From Ophiocordyceps camponoti-saundersi (nom. inval.) (Eukaryota > Ascomycota > Sordariomycetes > Hypocreales > Ophiocordycipitaceae), in contig PDHQ01000140.1 in the NCBI GenBank assembly GCA_003339415.1, forward strand, positions 24,118 to 88,117: 64,000 nucleotides of DNA. Reading direction: 5' to 3'. The position numbers and the translations under genes are program-made. Below, piece by piece: positions 36,764 through 48,928 of this stretch. Below the pieces are notes generated by a model, which did not search any database, was not told the DNA's origin, and saw nothing but the letters and a program-made list of their open reading frames with translations. Each line of letters starts with the position of its first letter. Position 1 is the stretch's first letter.

Positions 36764-38505
36764 TATAAAGGTCTTACTATAGCAATTATAGAAATAAGCT
36801 AAAATAGAGTTATAATTAAAGCTATTAAGAAGAAGAAAAGAAAGAGAGAGAAGCCCTCCTCTTAAGCTAGCTATATACCCCGTGCAATAACTAAGCGCTA
36901 TTAGGAAGACTTAGATATATCCGCTATAACCCCCTTATCTAGCTACGATTAGTTATAAACTAATCCCTTATATAGCCCCCTCCTTAAGCTAGCTAAGGAA
37001 GTAAGAAAATAAGATAGAAAAGTTATATATTATTACGCTAGCTAAATACTTTATATAGTTTTTAGCTAATAGCCTTTATAAAAATAAAGATAAGAGGGCG
37101 GAAAAGCTCCCTATAGCTATTATAAGGAAGATTCTAATAAGCTTAGAATTATAATACCGCTTAAAGTAAAGAAAAATAAACTTATTTATTAATAGTAAAA
37201 ACTTACTTATATAGCTAATATATTAAATTAAGTAATATTATACTAGTTATAAAAAGCTTAGAAAATAACTTATATTATAGTAAATAGTAAAGCTAGCTAA
37301 ATATTTATTACTATACGCTATTAGCGCTATTTTATAAGCTAAAATATAATATAATTATAGTATATACTTATTAATAAATCCGTAAGCTTAAGCTAAGCGT
37401 AAACTATTTATATATAAGGTAATATATTAAGGCTAGAAATTACCCGGGCTATAATATTTAATATACTCGTGCCCCTTTTTACTTATTATCCTCTTAATTA
37501 AAATATTTTAAATCCGCTTTTAGCTACCCCGCTCCGCTTTTAATAAGCCTTAACCTTAATACTATTATTAACTTATAAAGCTTTAGATAGTTATACTTAA
37601 AATAACTAATTTAATTATATTAATAATAATACTATTACCTAATAATACTTAAAAAGCGAGAAGCTATAAATATAATATTTATTAAGTTAGCCGTAAAAGG
37701 GGGCGGTAAATTAACTAACGTGTTAGGAATATTCCTAGAACTAAATATTTTATCGAAGCTTTAGAGAAAGCTAGCGAAGGCTATATATATTATAAGCTAG
37801 TTCTTATAATCTAAGTACTTTTATAGCTCCTTATATAGCTTAGATAAAAGTAAAATAATATTAATATAATTAAACTAATATAATAGCTTAGCTTTAAAAA
37901 AAGTATATTTTTATTTTATAATATATTTCTTAAAAGGCTTTAATAGCCTTTAATATATCTTAACTAAGTAGAAACTTATATAGCGCTTTTTATAACTCTC
38001 CCTAAAAAGCTTAAAAATATATATTAAGAAAATATTAAGCTAAAAAGAAAAATTTATAACTATAATAATATATAAAAAGAATATTTATTAAAAAATACTA
38101 AGATAAGAAAAGATATAATAAATATAGGCTTTAAGCTCCCTAATTATAGCTCTATTAATTATAAATTTAATATATATAGTAGCTAGTTAAGAATTAAGGC
38201 TAGAATAAGCTAAGAGCGGCTTTAATATAAGTAGAATTTAATAGCGTTTTATACTAAAATCTTACTCTTATATTTAGTTAGTAGTAAGAGGAGCTTTAAT
38301 TAATATAAAGGTTTTATTATAGCGATTATAGAAGTAAGCTAAAGTAAAGTTATAATTAAAGGTATTAAAAAAAAAAGGGAGAAAAGCCCTCCTTCTAAGC
38401 TAGCTATATACTTTACGTAATAATTAAGCGCTATTAAAAGGACTTAAATATATCCGCTATAACCCCCTTATTTAGCTATAATTAGTTATAGATTAATCTT
38501 TTATA
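36764..38505 (+). mobile_element. T-family short LTR element, complete copy T2
   Basis: About 1742 bp with LTRs at 36764-36972 (209 bp) and 38304-38505 (about 202 bp), collinear with T1. The left LTR is followed by TAGCCCCCTCC as in T1. The 5-bp flanks are GATTA and AATCT, which agree only in part after allowing for RIP, so the target duplication is not proven. The interior has no ORF. Confidence 0.8.
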
Positions 38506-39388
38506 AATCTTAATAATAATAATATACTTAGTTAAGGAGATATTACGCTTTATATAATATTAGTAGAAAGCTAAAATAAAAATATAATAAAGGTATATAA
38601 TTTTAATTTTATTAGCTTATTTAATATTATCTGCTAAAGTAAGCTTAGCTTTAAAGCGGATAAGGAACTTAGAAAAAACTTAGAAATAATTTATATAAAA
38701 TATTTAAGTTTTATATTAGCTATTTAGCGCTATTATAAGTTAGTAAATATAATATTAAAGTAACTTAGGAAATAATTAAAGTTATACTTATATTTAATAT
38801 TTTTTTTAAAAACTAAAGCTACCTTAGCTTAAATTATAAAAAATAAATATTAATATATAAATATTTATTAGTTATAAGTAATATTAATAAAGGCTTAGTC
38901 CGCTTATAGCTTTTAAAATATAAGAAAGCGCTATATTTAAAAAAGGTCCTTATTATTATTAAATAGTAAGCTAAAAGGTAGCGGCTTATAATAAGGTTAT
39001 AATTATTATTATTAAAATAACTATATAAATTAATATTATTAGTATATAAAGTTTTAAAGCTTTATAATAATAGCTTATTACTTTAAAAGCTAAGTAGTAA
39101 TAGCTTATTAAATATGAAAGTTATTTATAATAAAAGTTATTTTACTATAAAAGTTTTATACTCCTTAGCTTTTATAAAAAGCTAACTTTATTAATATAAA
39201 ATAACTTAAGAGGCTTTAAAGTATATATAATATATATACCTAAAGCTATAAGTTATATATAGCCCGCGCCTGCCTCGCGCGCGGCGCTAACTAATTATAT
39301 ATACTTATATATACCCCGCGCTTATTATATATATAAACTTAACTAATTATTCCTATATAACTTAGCTATTTAAGCGTAGCTTAAATCC
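38506..39388. other. RIPed AT-rich DNA with a GC patch
   Basis: No ORF and no family match found. At about 39257-39331 a GC-rich patch (GCCCGCGCCTGCCTCGCGCG and CCCCGCGC) is embedded in TATATA repeats. It contains one of the few surviving TG dinucleotides in the isochore. Confidence 0.4.
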
Positions 39389-39400
39389 TTTATATATTAT

Positions 39401-41270
39401 AATAATAATAATAATAATATTTATATACTAGTATACCTTATATAGCTTAGAACTATTCTATATATATTTTTAAAAGGGGGAAAACCGGAGAGCTTAGAGT
39501 AAAACCCTCCTCTTAAGCGTTACTTTAGCTTTAAGTTAAACCTCGCCTATATCTAATACTTTATATATTTAATAAGTTAGGTATTAACTAATAATTTAAA
39601 AGCTAATATTTCCCTTAAAGCGGACTTTATAATAGTAAAAATATATATAAACTAAGTTTAGTATAAAATTTATATAGCTCACTTATCTTCTTAATTATTA
39701 TTATCGCTATAAACTAAATCCTTATATTTAATTAAAATAGCCTTAATAATCCGATTAATAAAAGCCTTATTAGCGTAGCTTAAAAATATATAAAAGTTTT
39801 ATTATTTATAATAAATCCTATAATAGCTAATTTTAAAAAATAGCTAGATTATTATAATAAAGCTATAAATAAATATAAAGTTAGAGTTAAAAGAGGAGGT
39901 ATTATTATATTTACTTTTTAGTATTTTCGCCTTAATACCTATTAATTTTTAATTAGCGTTAAAAAAAGAGAAAAGGTAGTATATATAAAGTTTTAGTTTA
40001 TAAACTTTTAAAGTTAAATAGCGTATATATCCTTCGCTTAATCTTATACCGCTCTTATCTTAAAGTAAAGTTAATTTTACCTAAAGTAAAACTTTTAATA
40101 AAAAAAGTAATAATATAATCTTTTCCTATAAATAGTAAAATAAGCGGACTTACTTTTTATATATTAAGTAATAAAATATTTATTATATTATAGCTTTATT
40201 ATATAGTATTTAATAATATATTTTAATTAATAATATTTAAAATATTATTAAGGTTAAACTTTTAATATATATAGTTTAATATTAAAAATCTCCGCTTATA
40301 TTATTATACCTTTATTATAAATTTAGTTTATATCTGCTATATTATTTATAATAATTATTAGAAAATTTTACTAAATCTTAAAATAATATCTTTTTATATA
40401 TAATTATATTATTAAGATTTTATTTAATAACTTAATTTTTTTTAAAAAGCTTCCTTATTACTTTATTATAAGGCCCGCGTTAATACCTTTTTTATAATAA
40501 AAGTATAACCTCCGCTAATTAAATATACTTTTTTTTAAAAATAATATAAAATTATCTTAAATTAAACTAAAGCTTATAAATAATATTCCGGAATATTATT
40601 ATAATATTACTATTAAGTAATTTCCTTATTATAAAAGCTTAGCTTTACTTATAAAGTTTATAATTAATATTTATTATAATTATTTTAAAGCTTTAAATTT
40701 AAAATAAAATAGTAATAAAGTTAAAATAAATTATAAGCTATTATTTATATTACTTAAAGATTTACTTTTTAATAGTTTTTTTTAGTATTTTAGCTATAAT
40801 TATAGCTTATATTTAAAAGTTCCGCTCCTTTTAAGGCTATAGAAAAAAGGAAATCGCGGCTATAATAGCTAAGAAGATATTATTAACTAATAAAATTAGA
40901 GTAAAGAAAGCGCTTTTTTAGATCTTTTTAAACTCCGCTATTTACTTAATAATTACTTATATAAAGATAAAAATATCTTTTAAAATAATTTTATTAATAT
41001 TTACTTTAGCTTTTAATAAGGTAATAAGTATAATAAACTTTTAAGTTTAAAATTATTATAACTTAAAGTAAAGCTATATTTTAGGTAAAAATTTTTCGCG
41101 GTTATAATTAACTTATATAATATCGCCCTCCTTTTTAGAGTTATTTTAAGCGCGGCTTACTATTATTATAAAGTAACGGAGGGAGCGGAGTTTACTTATA
41201 ATATAAAAATAAAAAGTTTATATTTATATTATTATAAGCGCGGAGTTTATAAAATATATAAAAGTTTTAT
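39401..41270 (-). mobile_element. C-family retroposon, full-length copy C3, 1.87 kb
   Basis: Flanked by an exact 12-bp duplication TTTATATATTAT at 39389-39400 and 41271-41282. It matches C1 from end to end (1870 against 1865 bp) and starts at the same 5' end, so this is the true element length rather than random truncation. The (AAT)n run at 39401-39419 is the 3' tail on the minus strand. No ORF survives. Confidence 0.8.
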
Positions 41271-41289
41271 TTTATATATTATTAGTTTA

Positions 41290-41957
41290 TAATTAACTTA
41301 AGTATATAATTTAATTAATAAATATATATTAAAACTATATTATATTTTAGCTTATTAATTAGTATAAATAATATATAAATAATAAGCTTTTTATTAGCTT
41401 TATACTTATTATAATATAAGTAGCTTTTTAAGCTTCTTATAAATTATATAATATTATTAAGTTTAATATATTAACTATATAAATAAGTTTTTATTATTAA
41501 TATATAAGTTTATTTTTTCTTACTTTAAGTAATATTATAATTTTATATTTCTTAGGATTTTTTTATAAATATTAAAGTTTAATTCCTTAAGCTATAAAAA
41601 AGCTTTTTTTTATTTTATTTTTTATGTTTAAAAAAGCTATAAAGTAGCTAGCTAAGGTTTATATAAAGCTTTATATTAATATAATATATATTAATTTATT
41701 CTATTTTATACTCTTATTTCTTTAAATAGCTTAAAAAGGGAGCTATATAGAAAATTAGTTTATAACTAATTATAGCTATATAAGGGGGTTTATAATAACT
41801 ATATTTAAGTTTTCCTAATAGCGTTTAATTATTACGCGGGGTATATAATTAGCTTAAAAAGGGGGCTTCTCTCTCTTTTTCTTCCTCTTTTTAATAGCTT
41901 TATTTATAACTTTACTTTTACTTTTATTAATACTATACTTATAGTTTAACTTTTATA
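41290..41957 (-). mobile_element. T-family element, partial copy T3 (left LTR plus adjoining interior)
   Basis: The reverse complement matches the left LTR of T1/T2 (here about 41744-41957) followed by about 450 bp of interior. The remainder is missing. The LTR carries AAGCCCCC on the minus strand (GGGGGCTTCTCTC at 41862-41874). Boundaries are approximate. Confidence 0.6.
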
Positions 41958-42402
41958 ATATTTTTTTCTTTTCTTTAAACTTAATTATTACTTTTTTATA
42001 TATTCTATATAAACTTTTTCTATAATTTTTTTTAAAGAAAAACTTTATACTTTATTTAATTTTTTTACTTATTTTTTATTTACAATTAACTCTTTTATAT
42101 TATATTATACCTTATATTATATATTTTATAATATCTTAAAACTAACTTTTATATATAGAAACTTATTATATATAAATTTTTCTCCTCCCTCTTTTAATTA
42201 TTATACTTAAGTAAAAGTAGCTAACTTTATAAATTTTCTAAAAGCCCGTTTATTTAAGTTTATATTATAAAAATAAATATTTAATATTTTTTAATAAATT
42301 ATTCTTAAAAATATAAAAGAATTTTTATAGGAATTTTTTCTAAAAAGAAACCTGATTAACTTAGCTATAAGTTTTAAATATTAATATTTTTTATTTAAAT
42401 TT

Positions 42403-42529
42403 AAATAAAAATAAAAATAAAAATAAAAATAAAAATAAAAATAAAAATAAAAATAAAAATAAAAATAAAAATAAAAATAAAAATAAAAATAAAAATAAAA
42501 ATAAAAATAAAAATAAAAATAAAAATAAA
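42403..42529. repeat. (AAAAAT)n microsatellite, about 21 units
   Basis: An uninterrupted hexanucleotide array of about 126 bp with no visible variant units. Its regularity contrasts with the decayed surroundings, suggesting expansion after RIP. Confidence 0.9.
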
Positions 42530-42654
42530 TTTTAATTAATTTAAAATTAAACTAATAATTAATTATTAAATAAAAAAAATTAAAAATAAAAATATTTATT
42601 ATAAAAGTATATATAAATAAAATTAAAATAATAATTTTACTTATTTACTTAATT

Positions 42655-42900
42655 ATATATAAAAAGCTTATATAATATTTAAAGCTTTAATAATATTTTA
42701 TATAAGAAAAATCCCTTTAAGTAAAATAAAACCTTTTAATTATATAAAAAAAAGTATATTATAAGCTTATATAAAAGTATAATAATTAATAATAGTAATA
42801 TAATAAACTAAGCTTACTATTTAGTAATAATTTTAAATAATATAAAAAAAAAGAAAATAAGGGGAGGCGGAGAAAGTAAAGTTTATAAGCTATATTATAA
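42655..42900 (+). mobile_element. Fragment of the E-family 5' end
   Basis: About 245 bp match 26315-26560 of E_A (CTTTAATAATATTTTATATAAG, AAAAATCCC, then a block ending in GGGGAGGCGGAG). Only the 5' end is present, so it is probably cut by a later event. Boundaries are approximate. Confidence 0.5.
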
Positions 42901-43234
42901 AGAAAGTAAAAGGCTATAGCTATATTATAACTTAATAACTATATTTTAAGTATTAATCTTTAATAACTTTTTTAAAAAATAAAAAAAATTATTTCTTTTT
43001 TTAAAAACTTATTATTATTCTTATTTTTAAAGCGTTTCTAAGAAAATATATATTAACTTATATAAATATTAATATTTACTTATTTATTATACTTTTATTC
43101 TTTAAAATACTTTATATAATATATATATATATATTTACTTTTTTATTATATTTTAATTCTTTAAAGTATTTAAACTTATAATATATATATATATTTATAT
43201 TATACTTACATTTATAAATATATACTATATACTT

Positions 43235-43442
43235 TACGACTTTTTTTCTTACTTATAGAGGCATTAGCATAGGGTATAACATGGTAGATATCTTAATAAT
43301 GACTTTCTAACGGGGTATAGTTTTCCCGTTTCTAAGCTTATTCTAGTATTTGTTATGTTATCAGCCTCTTCGTTCTAAGCTCGAAGTAATAATTCTGGTT
43401 CTTTCCTCTGTACAATTGCAATTCTCGCTTTTCATCATCGAC
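43235..43442 (+). promoter_or_regulatory. sla1 upstream region
   Basis: About 200 bp of non-RIPed sequence between the isochore and the sla1 start. It should contain the core promoter and leader, including a pyrimidine-rich stretch at about 43398-43440. The frame is open upstream of the ATG but begins without an ATG, so the conserved MGFLGVYRA start is preferred. Confidence 0.5.
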
Positions 43443-46400
43443 ATGGGATTCTTGGGCGTGTATCGTGCAATTTACGATTACGCGCCCCAGGCAGACGGCG
43501 AGCTTACTATTGGCGACGGCGATTTACTCTACATTTTGGACAAAAATGACGACGATGGGTGGTGGAAAGCGAAGAGGAAAGCCGGCGCCACCGATGAGGA
43601 TGAACCAGAGGGTTTCGTTCCCAACAACTATGTGGAGCCAGTAAGCACTTCTACTACTTTCTCAGTGTTGTCACATTTCTAGCCATTGTCGACGACTGAA
43701 AGTATGCTAATGCCCTGACCTATTACGACCTCACGATTAGGCCACGGCTCTCAGTCAAGCTCGCGCTATCTATGAGTACACCCGGCAAACCGACGAGGAA
43801 TTATCATTTCCGGAGGATGCGCTTCTCGATATATTCGACACCTCTGATCCGGACTGGATACTCGCAGGCCATGACGACGAGTATGGTTTTGTGCCCTCAA
43901 ACTACATTGAGGTGCAGACTGAAACAGGACTAGCTCACACATCATCTTACTCCGGAGCTCCAGACCTATCAAAGCGATCTCGGTCCGGTGACATCTCATC
44001 AAAAACAGATCACAGGTTGTCTCCGGAGAGCCCGGAGAGCCCTTCGACACGCAGCCGGATACCACCCACGCTTACGTCAGCGTCTCCAAGTTTCGCCCAA
44101 TCTGGTACTGGTAAGCACCCTTCGCTAGACGAGAGGCAGTCCATTTCAGAAGATCATGAGGAAGACGAGACTTTACAGTCGCCGTCGCTGCCGTCGCGGC
44201 CGCAAGCGCGTACTTTGTCGGGTCAAAGACCTTCAGATCAATTGCCAGCTCTAGAACCATCAAGTGATAATTCCCAAGCGGTTGACTCATCCCGAACACC
44301 TGGAGGTTTTCACTTGTACAACATCAACGAGATGGTCACGGTGATGGGAAAACGCAAGAAAATGCCTACCACCCTTGGCGTGAATCTCAAAACGGGGACT
44401 ATCCTCATAGCTCCGGAACATACCCATGATGATCCCTCACAAGAATGGACGGCCGATAAGATGACACACTACTCTCGTGAAGGCAAACATGTCTTCTTGG
44501 AATTAGTTCGGCCTAGTAGAAGTGTCGATTTCCACGCAGGAGCTAAAGATACTGCCGAGGAGATTGTCGCTGCCTTGGGAGAGTTAGCTGGCGCTATCCG
44601 AGCTGAAGGGCTGAGAGAGGTTATCATGGCTGGTTCGCCAAAGTCGCAACGGCAAGGCCAGGTCCTGTACGACTTCATGGCTCAAGGCGATGATGAGGTG
44701 ACAGTAGCAGCGGGCGATGAAGTGATAATTATTGACGACACCAAAAGTGAAGAATGGTGGCAAATTCGTCGTCAAAAGAACGGAAAGGAAGGTGTTCTGC
44801 CCAGCAGTTATATTCAACTGACGCGAAATGTCACGTCATCCGCAACTGCAATCGGTTCAATCTCAGATTCTGCTAGGTCTACCATCGATGCCAATCGGTT
44901 GGAAGAGATCAGGCTTACCAGAGAGGCCGTCAAGGCAAGCAAGGAGCCTCAACAGGTATGTAGACAGCGGTGTCTTTGCGTCTTCCAATTGGGATCTACG
45001 GCCAACAGAACCCCCACTGACTTGAGAATGACAGCGAGGCCGACGGGAACATGGGCGACCAGACACTGGTACCCATCCGAGATCTAAATCTAGTATGTCA
45101 GAAATGATTATTTTCCAAGATTTGGGTTTGACTGTGATTTAGAACCTGATTCATCCAAGTTAAAGACGTGGACGGACCGGACAGGCTCTTTCAGCGTCGA
45201 GGCTCAGTTCCTAGGTTTGAAGGACGGCAAGATTCAACTTCATAAGATGAACGGGGTTAAGATTGCTGTTCCCGTCGCGAAGATGTCCCGTGGCGATCTT
45301 GAGTACGTCGAAAACGTCACGGGTGCTTCCCTGGACGACGACAAACCTCTGGCGGATGTTAAGAGATCGAGTATATTTACAGAAAATCGACCAACTGAGG
45401 TAGGGGCGTCTGTGGAAAAGAGAGAAAAGCCAGAATACGACTGGTTCAAATTCTTTTTGTCCTGCGACGTGGCCATTGGTCTTTGCGAACGCTATGCTCA
45501 AGCATTCATCCGAGACTCTATGGATGAGAGCGTCTTGCCCGACGTGAACGCAACCATCTTGCGGACTTTAGGTCTACGGGAAGGCGACATAATCAAAGTC
45601 ATGCGAAAGCTAGATACTAAGTTTGATCGCGACCCAGGCAAATCCGATACGGAGGGCGAAAACAACATTTCTGGAGGGCTCTTTTCAGGACCTGGGGGTA
45701 CCCTTCGAAACAACACGCGAAAATCCAGAACAGCACCGACCGTACAACACAGGGATGTTGCTGATGCCGTCGCGATACCCAGCGCCGGCGCGTCAGTTAT
45801 AGAACCAGGTACTTTCGGGCGCACTTCGCCCGCTGGAACAGATTTGAGCACCAACTTGGCCGGTAAGGGATTCGAAGATAATGCATGGGATGTGAAGCCG
45901 CCACCTGCCTCTCAATACCAAGCGTTTCACGAAGCAAAACACGGCTCGTCGACGACTGAATCCAGGCCGCGGCCGGTAGCCACCCCCTTTGCGGGTTCTA
46001 TGGAGGATCTGTCACAGTTATCTGAGCCACTCGAGCCGAGCCGCATGGAATCACAACACACATCGACGTCTCAGTCCAGCTTAGGAAACAATAACATCCA
46101 ACCTACTGTAGCCTTTAACTCGTCCACGTCAACTGCATCTAACGCTAGTCACTTGCGATCATCACCACAAGCCTTGATTCCGCCACGGCCGATGCCTTCG
46201 TCGGTGTCTTCAAATCAGGGCACCTTGACGCCATCTAACGTACAGAGACCGTCATCTGCTCCACAGTCGACTCCGCAAGCCATGTTCGTTCCTCCCCGAT
46301 CAGTTCAGCCGTCACCAGGTTCTGCGCAGTCTCAGGTCGCTCCACCCGGACAAAGCTTGAACGATCTTCGGCTTCAACAACAATATGCGGCGCAAACACA

Positions 46401-46920
46401 GCAACATCACCCCGCATTGACTGGCTACTCAATGCCCCACCCTTCGGGCATCGCTTCCTTTTCGACGGCCGACCCTGGCCAGCAGCAGCAACTCCTGCAG
46501 CCGGGCATGCCGTGCCTCGGCCCGTTGGCAGATCACGGCCTCACAGCTCAGTTTTCGTCCATTGGTACTCAGCCTACCGGGTTTCGCTCCGTCTTTCCCC
46601 ATTCTCATTTGTCTTCTTTGGGCCAAAACAGCAACGTCAACAGCTTTCTGCCACCGCCATTGCAACCCCAGCCGACTAGTCTCATGAGGCCTGCAAACCC
46701 CAGCGGTTTCGCTCAGCCATTACAGCCACAAAAGACAGGTCCCCCTCCTCCTGTACGATTTGGACTACCCGCGGACTCGAAGAAATTGGCACCTCAACCT
46801 ACAGGGCGCAGAGCAAATTTGGCGCAGGCTAGTGAGTTTGTGCTCCAATCTCTCAAATACTCATCTGACTACGAAACTCTGACCATCGCTTCAGCTCCAG
46901 ATAACCCCTTTGGTTTCTAA
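43443..46920 (+). CDS. sla1: Sla1-type endocytic adaptor (three SH3 domains, SHD1, SHD2)
   Basis: Five exons (43443-43640, 43741-44955, 45035-45092, 45143-46831, 46895-46920) encode 1061 residues. Domain order: SH3-1 (about 4-64), SH3-2 (71-124), the HLYNINEM region (about 255-355), SH3-3 (371-426), SHD1 (about 495-556, TWTDR...VPVAKM; in yeast it reads NPFxD endocytic signals), SAM-like SHD2 (588-651), then a Pro/Gln/Ser-rich tail with three QxTG motifs and a terminal NPFGF, an EH-domain ligand. In yeast Sla1 links cargo, clathrin and Las17/WASP with the Pan1-End3 coat at the plasma membrane. The last intron (63 nt, 46832-46894) is in frame without a stop; splicing restores the conserved PDNPFGF end. 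Intron 1 is 100 nt; the others are 79, 50 and 63. Confidence 0.95.
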
Positions 46921-47328
46921 TCTTGGTAGATAACACACACCGCCTTCCCCTCTCTATTGGGGAATTGGGTCTTGACATTGATGAGGTTTCACACTCCCCA
47001 TTCTTAGCGAGCGATGTCTGCCCACGTTCGAAGGAACGGTCGGCAGTGTAAATTGTACATATGTTGATAAGTAGTTGATATCTTCAACAGTAAGTTCTGG
47101 GAGCTAGAAGAAGTTTGATAGAAGTCTTATCCGCAGGGAGTTGCACATCTATAAGCCGCAGTGACGGGAGTCACATGTCAGCTGTCGGCACCACGGCACG
47201 TCACGATGAAAACCGTTCGCCTGAATGAGGAAGATATACTTGTAATTAGATTCCATGAACTACTTATAAACCGCAAGTACTGACGAAACATCGGTAGCCA
47301 GATCTCGCGAGCAAATTATGACATAGAA
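46921..47328. other. Convergent 3' intergenic region between sla1 and the TLC gene
   Basis: 408 bp of balanced composition holding both 3' untranslated regions. AATTGTACATATGT near 47051 and TTGTAATTAG near 47240 are A/T-rich stretches that could serve 3'-end formation. No ORF or RNA gene was seen. Confidence 0.5.
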
Positions 47329-48356
47329 TTAGGACGTCCTGCCTCGTGCGGTCCTTCTGGGCTCATGACCAGATGATAGCGCGGTCGTGAAGGAAATTTC
47401 AGCTTTCACCCGTGACTGGTCCTGCCGTCCACCTGGCCGGAAGCGTTTCCGGACAGCCTTGACCATCATAATAAACCAATAAAAGTTAAGGCTGTTAAGC
47501 GTGAGGTTGCTAGCCAGGTATATTGCGGCTAACCAGTATGGTACAGCAGACTCGTCGTTCGCAAAGGTCATGACAGCAGAATGTCTGAATACCGCATCAG
47601 GGTTGACGTTAACGGCTGCCCATATGTCCCGGAAGGCGAGCACCGATTGATAGGTCCCATAGACAAGGCGACAGGAGAAGAACGTGAAAAGTAGCAGGTA
47701 GCCATTGTATAGCTGCGCTCGAGATCCGGTCATGTCTGTTTTGTCCATGAACCAATGGATGTTCAGGAAGGGCGTCGACACCTCCCAGAGTATAAAGACG
47801 CAACCGTAATAGTTGACAAAGGGCCTCTGTTGCACCATCAGAGAAGCCAATTTCGAAAGGGAGGTTCTCATACGAAGCCAAGAAAGTAGACTACCAACGC
47901 AGCTAGGGCATGAGCCAGTGTGCCGAGGCCGAACACGTCGATATTTCGGCTGGTCACTATCAAGTCCCAGACAAAGTAGCCCGCGGCCAATGCTTGGATC
48001 ATGCCGGCAGCACCTGTATAGCCCCAGACACGTTCTTCCCAGGTCATGATGCGACGCTCGTCGTCAGCATACATAGTCCAGGCGGCGAGCACATTGATGA
48101 GGGTGCTTTGGATCATGGAAACAACGTGAGCATCCCAGCTAAGGCGTGTTTTGCGTGGGAGCTTGGGATAATGGCGGGGAGCTAGTAGGCTAGATAGAAT
48201 GGGTGAGATAGGATAAAAAATGATGGAGTAAAAGAACGCAGCTGCCAAAACTTCGTGAATGTGAAGTGGAAGAGAAGGTAAGTTCAGACGTTCGCATAGC
48301 GGCCTCGCCAATTCAGATAGCCAGGGGATGGGAGCAATGAAGAATGGATCTCTCAT
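47329..48356 (-). CDS. TLC-domain multi-pass membrane protein (TRAM/LAG1/CLN8 type)
   Basis: Two exons, 48356-47874 and 47826-47329, joined across a 47-nt GT-AG intron, give 326 residues. The join makes YFLGF/RPFVNYYG, a conserved TLC stretch. The frame is open upstream to 48455 but starts with TTG, so the ATG at 48356 (MRDPFFIAPIPW) is chosen; it fits the start I recall for the family. About seven hydrophobic segments are visible, with the TLC-type histidines in TLAHALAAL and NIHWF. It resembles the TMEM56/TLCD4-like branch more than ceramide synthases, as the Lag1 motif with its double His is not seen. Role is unproven; lipid handling in the ER is the usual guess for TLC proteins. It ends in a basic tail. 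It converges on sla1. Confidence 0.88.
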
Positions 48357-48660
48357 CGTGTCGTTTCTGACGTGCTGCTTCCAGGCGTTTGGTGGTGATG
48401 CATCTGGGGCTCGGGAGTAGACGCTGCGCAAAGCAGGAAGGTTTTCAAACCACAATTATACGGGATGCTGGCCCTCGAGCTCGTTTAAATGCTTTTGACG
48501 ATAGATGGCGAGGGAGCTTCGACGACAATGACTGCGGCCGAGCGCGAGAAGCTGATCATTTACCACGAGCTACCTAGGTAGGTGATGGCAGGTGGGAGTC
48601 ATCAGGCTTGACTTCGTCAGGCCTAATACTTATGTCACGTATGTCAAGGTCGGAAAATGC
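48357..48660 (-). promoter_or_regulatory. Upstream region of the TLC gene
   Basis: About 300 bp of unique, CA/TG-containing sequence before the isochore resumes near 48661. It should hold the promoter and 5' leader. It contains CTACCTAGGTAGGTGATGGC around 48570. No further gene was recognised. Confidence 0.5.
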
Positions 48661-48857
48661 ATCCCTTATATTACATTATAAATTAAGGGAGACTAATAAG
48701 ACCTCAGAGCCTTATAGAGAAATAGCCGTTATAGTAATATTATAAGGAGATATTAAAGTAGTAGAATTATACTATTATTATTTATATTTACTATTTTTAA
48801 AAGAAATACTACTTTTTATTATATTATAAAACTAAATAAAATATAAATATATTACTT
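48661..48857. other. AT-rich RIPed border
   Basis: About 200 bp of TpA-rich sequence between gene island 2 and the split T4 element. No ORF or family match seen. Confidence 0.5.
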
Positions 48858-48928
48858 TATTAAGAATTAGTTTATAACTAATTATAGTTAAATAAAGGGG
48901 TTAGTAGTAACTATATTTAAGTTTTTAT
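48858..48928 (-). mobile_element. T-family element T4, LTR left piece
   Basis: The reverse complement matches the last 70 bp or so of the T LTR (ATTAGTTTATAACTAATTATAG). The match stops where E_B begins and resumes at 56158, so this is half of an LTR split by E_B. The last 17 bp (48912-48928) are the target duplication. Confidence 0.75.

Larger units (their letters stand above)
41958..43234. other. RIPed AT-rich DNA up to the sla1 island
   Basis: No ORF. It contains a hexanucleotide microsatellite and a fragment of the E 5' end, listed separately. Near 43085-43190 there are ATATATAT runs. CA/TG dinucleotides return at about 43235. Confidence 0.5.

Noticed and set aside
36759..38510. Target-site duplication for T2
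   Set aside because: GATTA and AATCT agree at only some positions after allowing RIP changes, so I do not claim it.
42403..42529. Telomeric or internal telomere-like repeat
   Set aside because: The unit is AAAAAT, not TTAGGG, and it lies between decayed transposons.
17039..43234. Hidden host genes in the AT-isochore
   Set aside because: No frame of 60 codons survives for 35 kb, and most of the block is accounted for by repeat families; no conserved protein motif was seen outside the transposon relics.
47868..48455. Longer N-terminus of the TLC protein beginning at 48455
   Set aside because: The first codon there is TTG, with no ATG until 48356; the extra 33 residues are probably leader sequence.
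48389..48577. Small plus-strand ORF of 62 codons upstream of the TLC gene
   Set aside because: No recognisable motif, no supporting context, and it overlaps the leader and promoter of the TLC gene.
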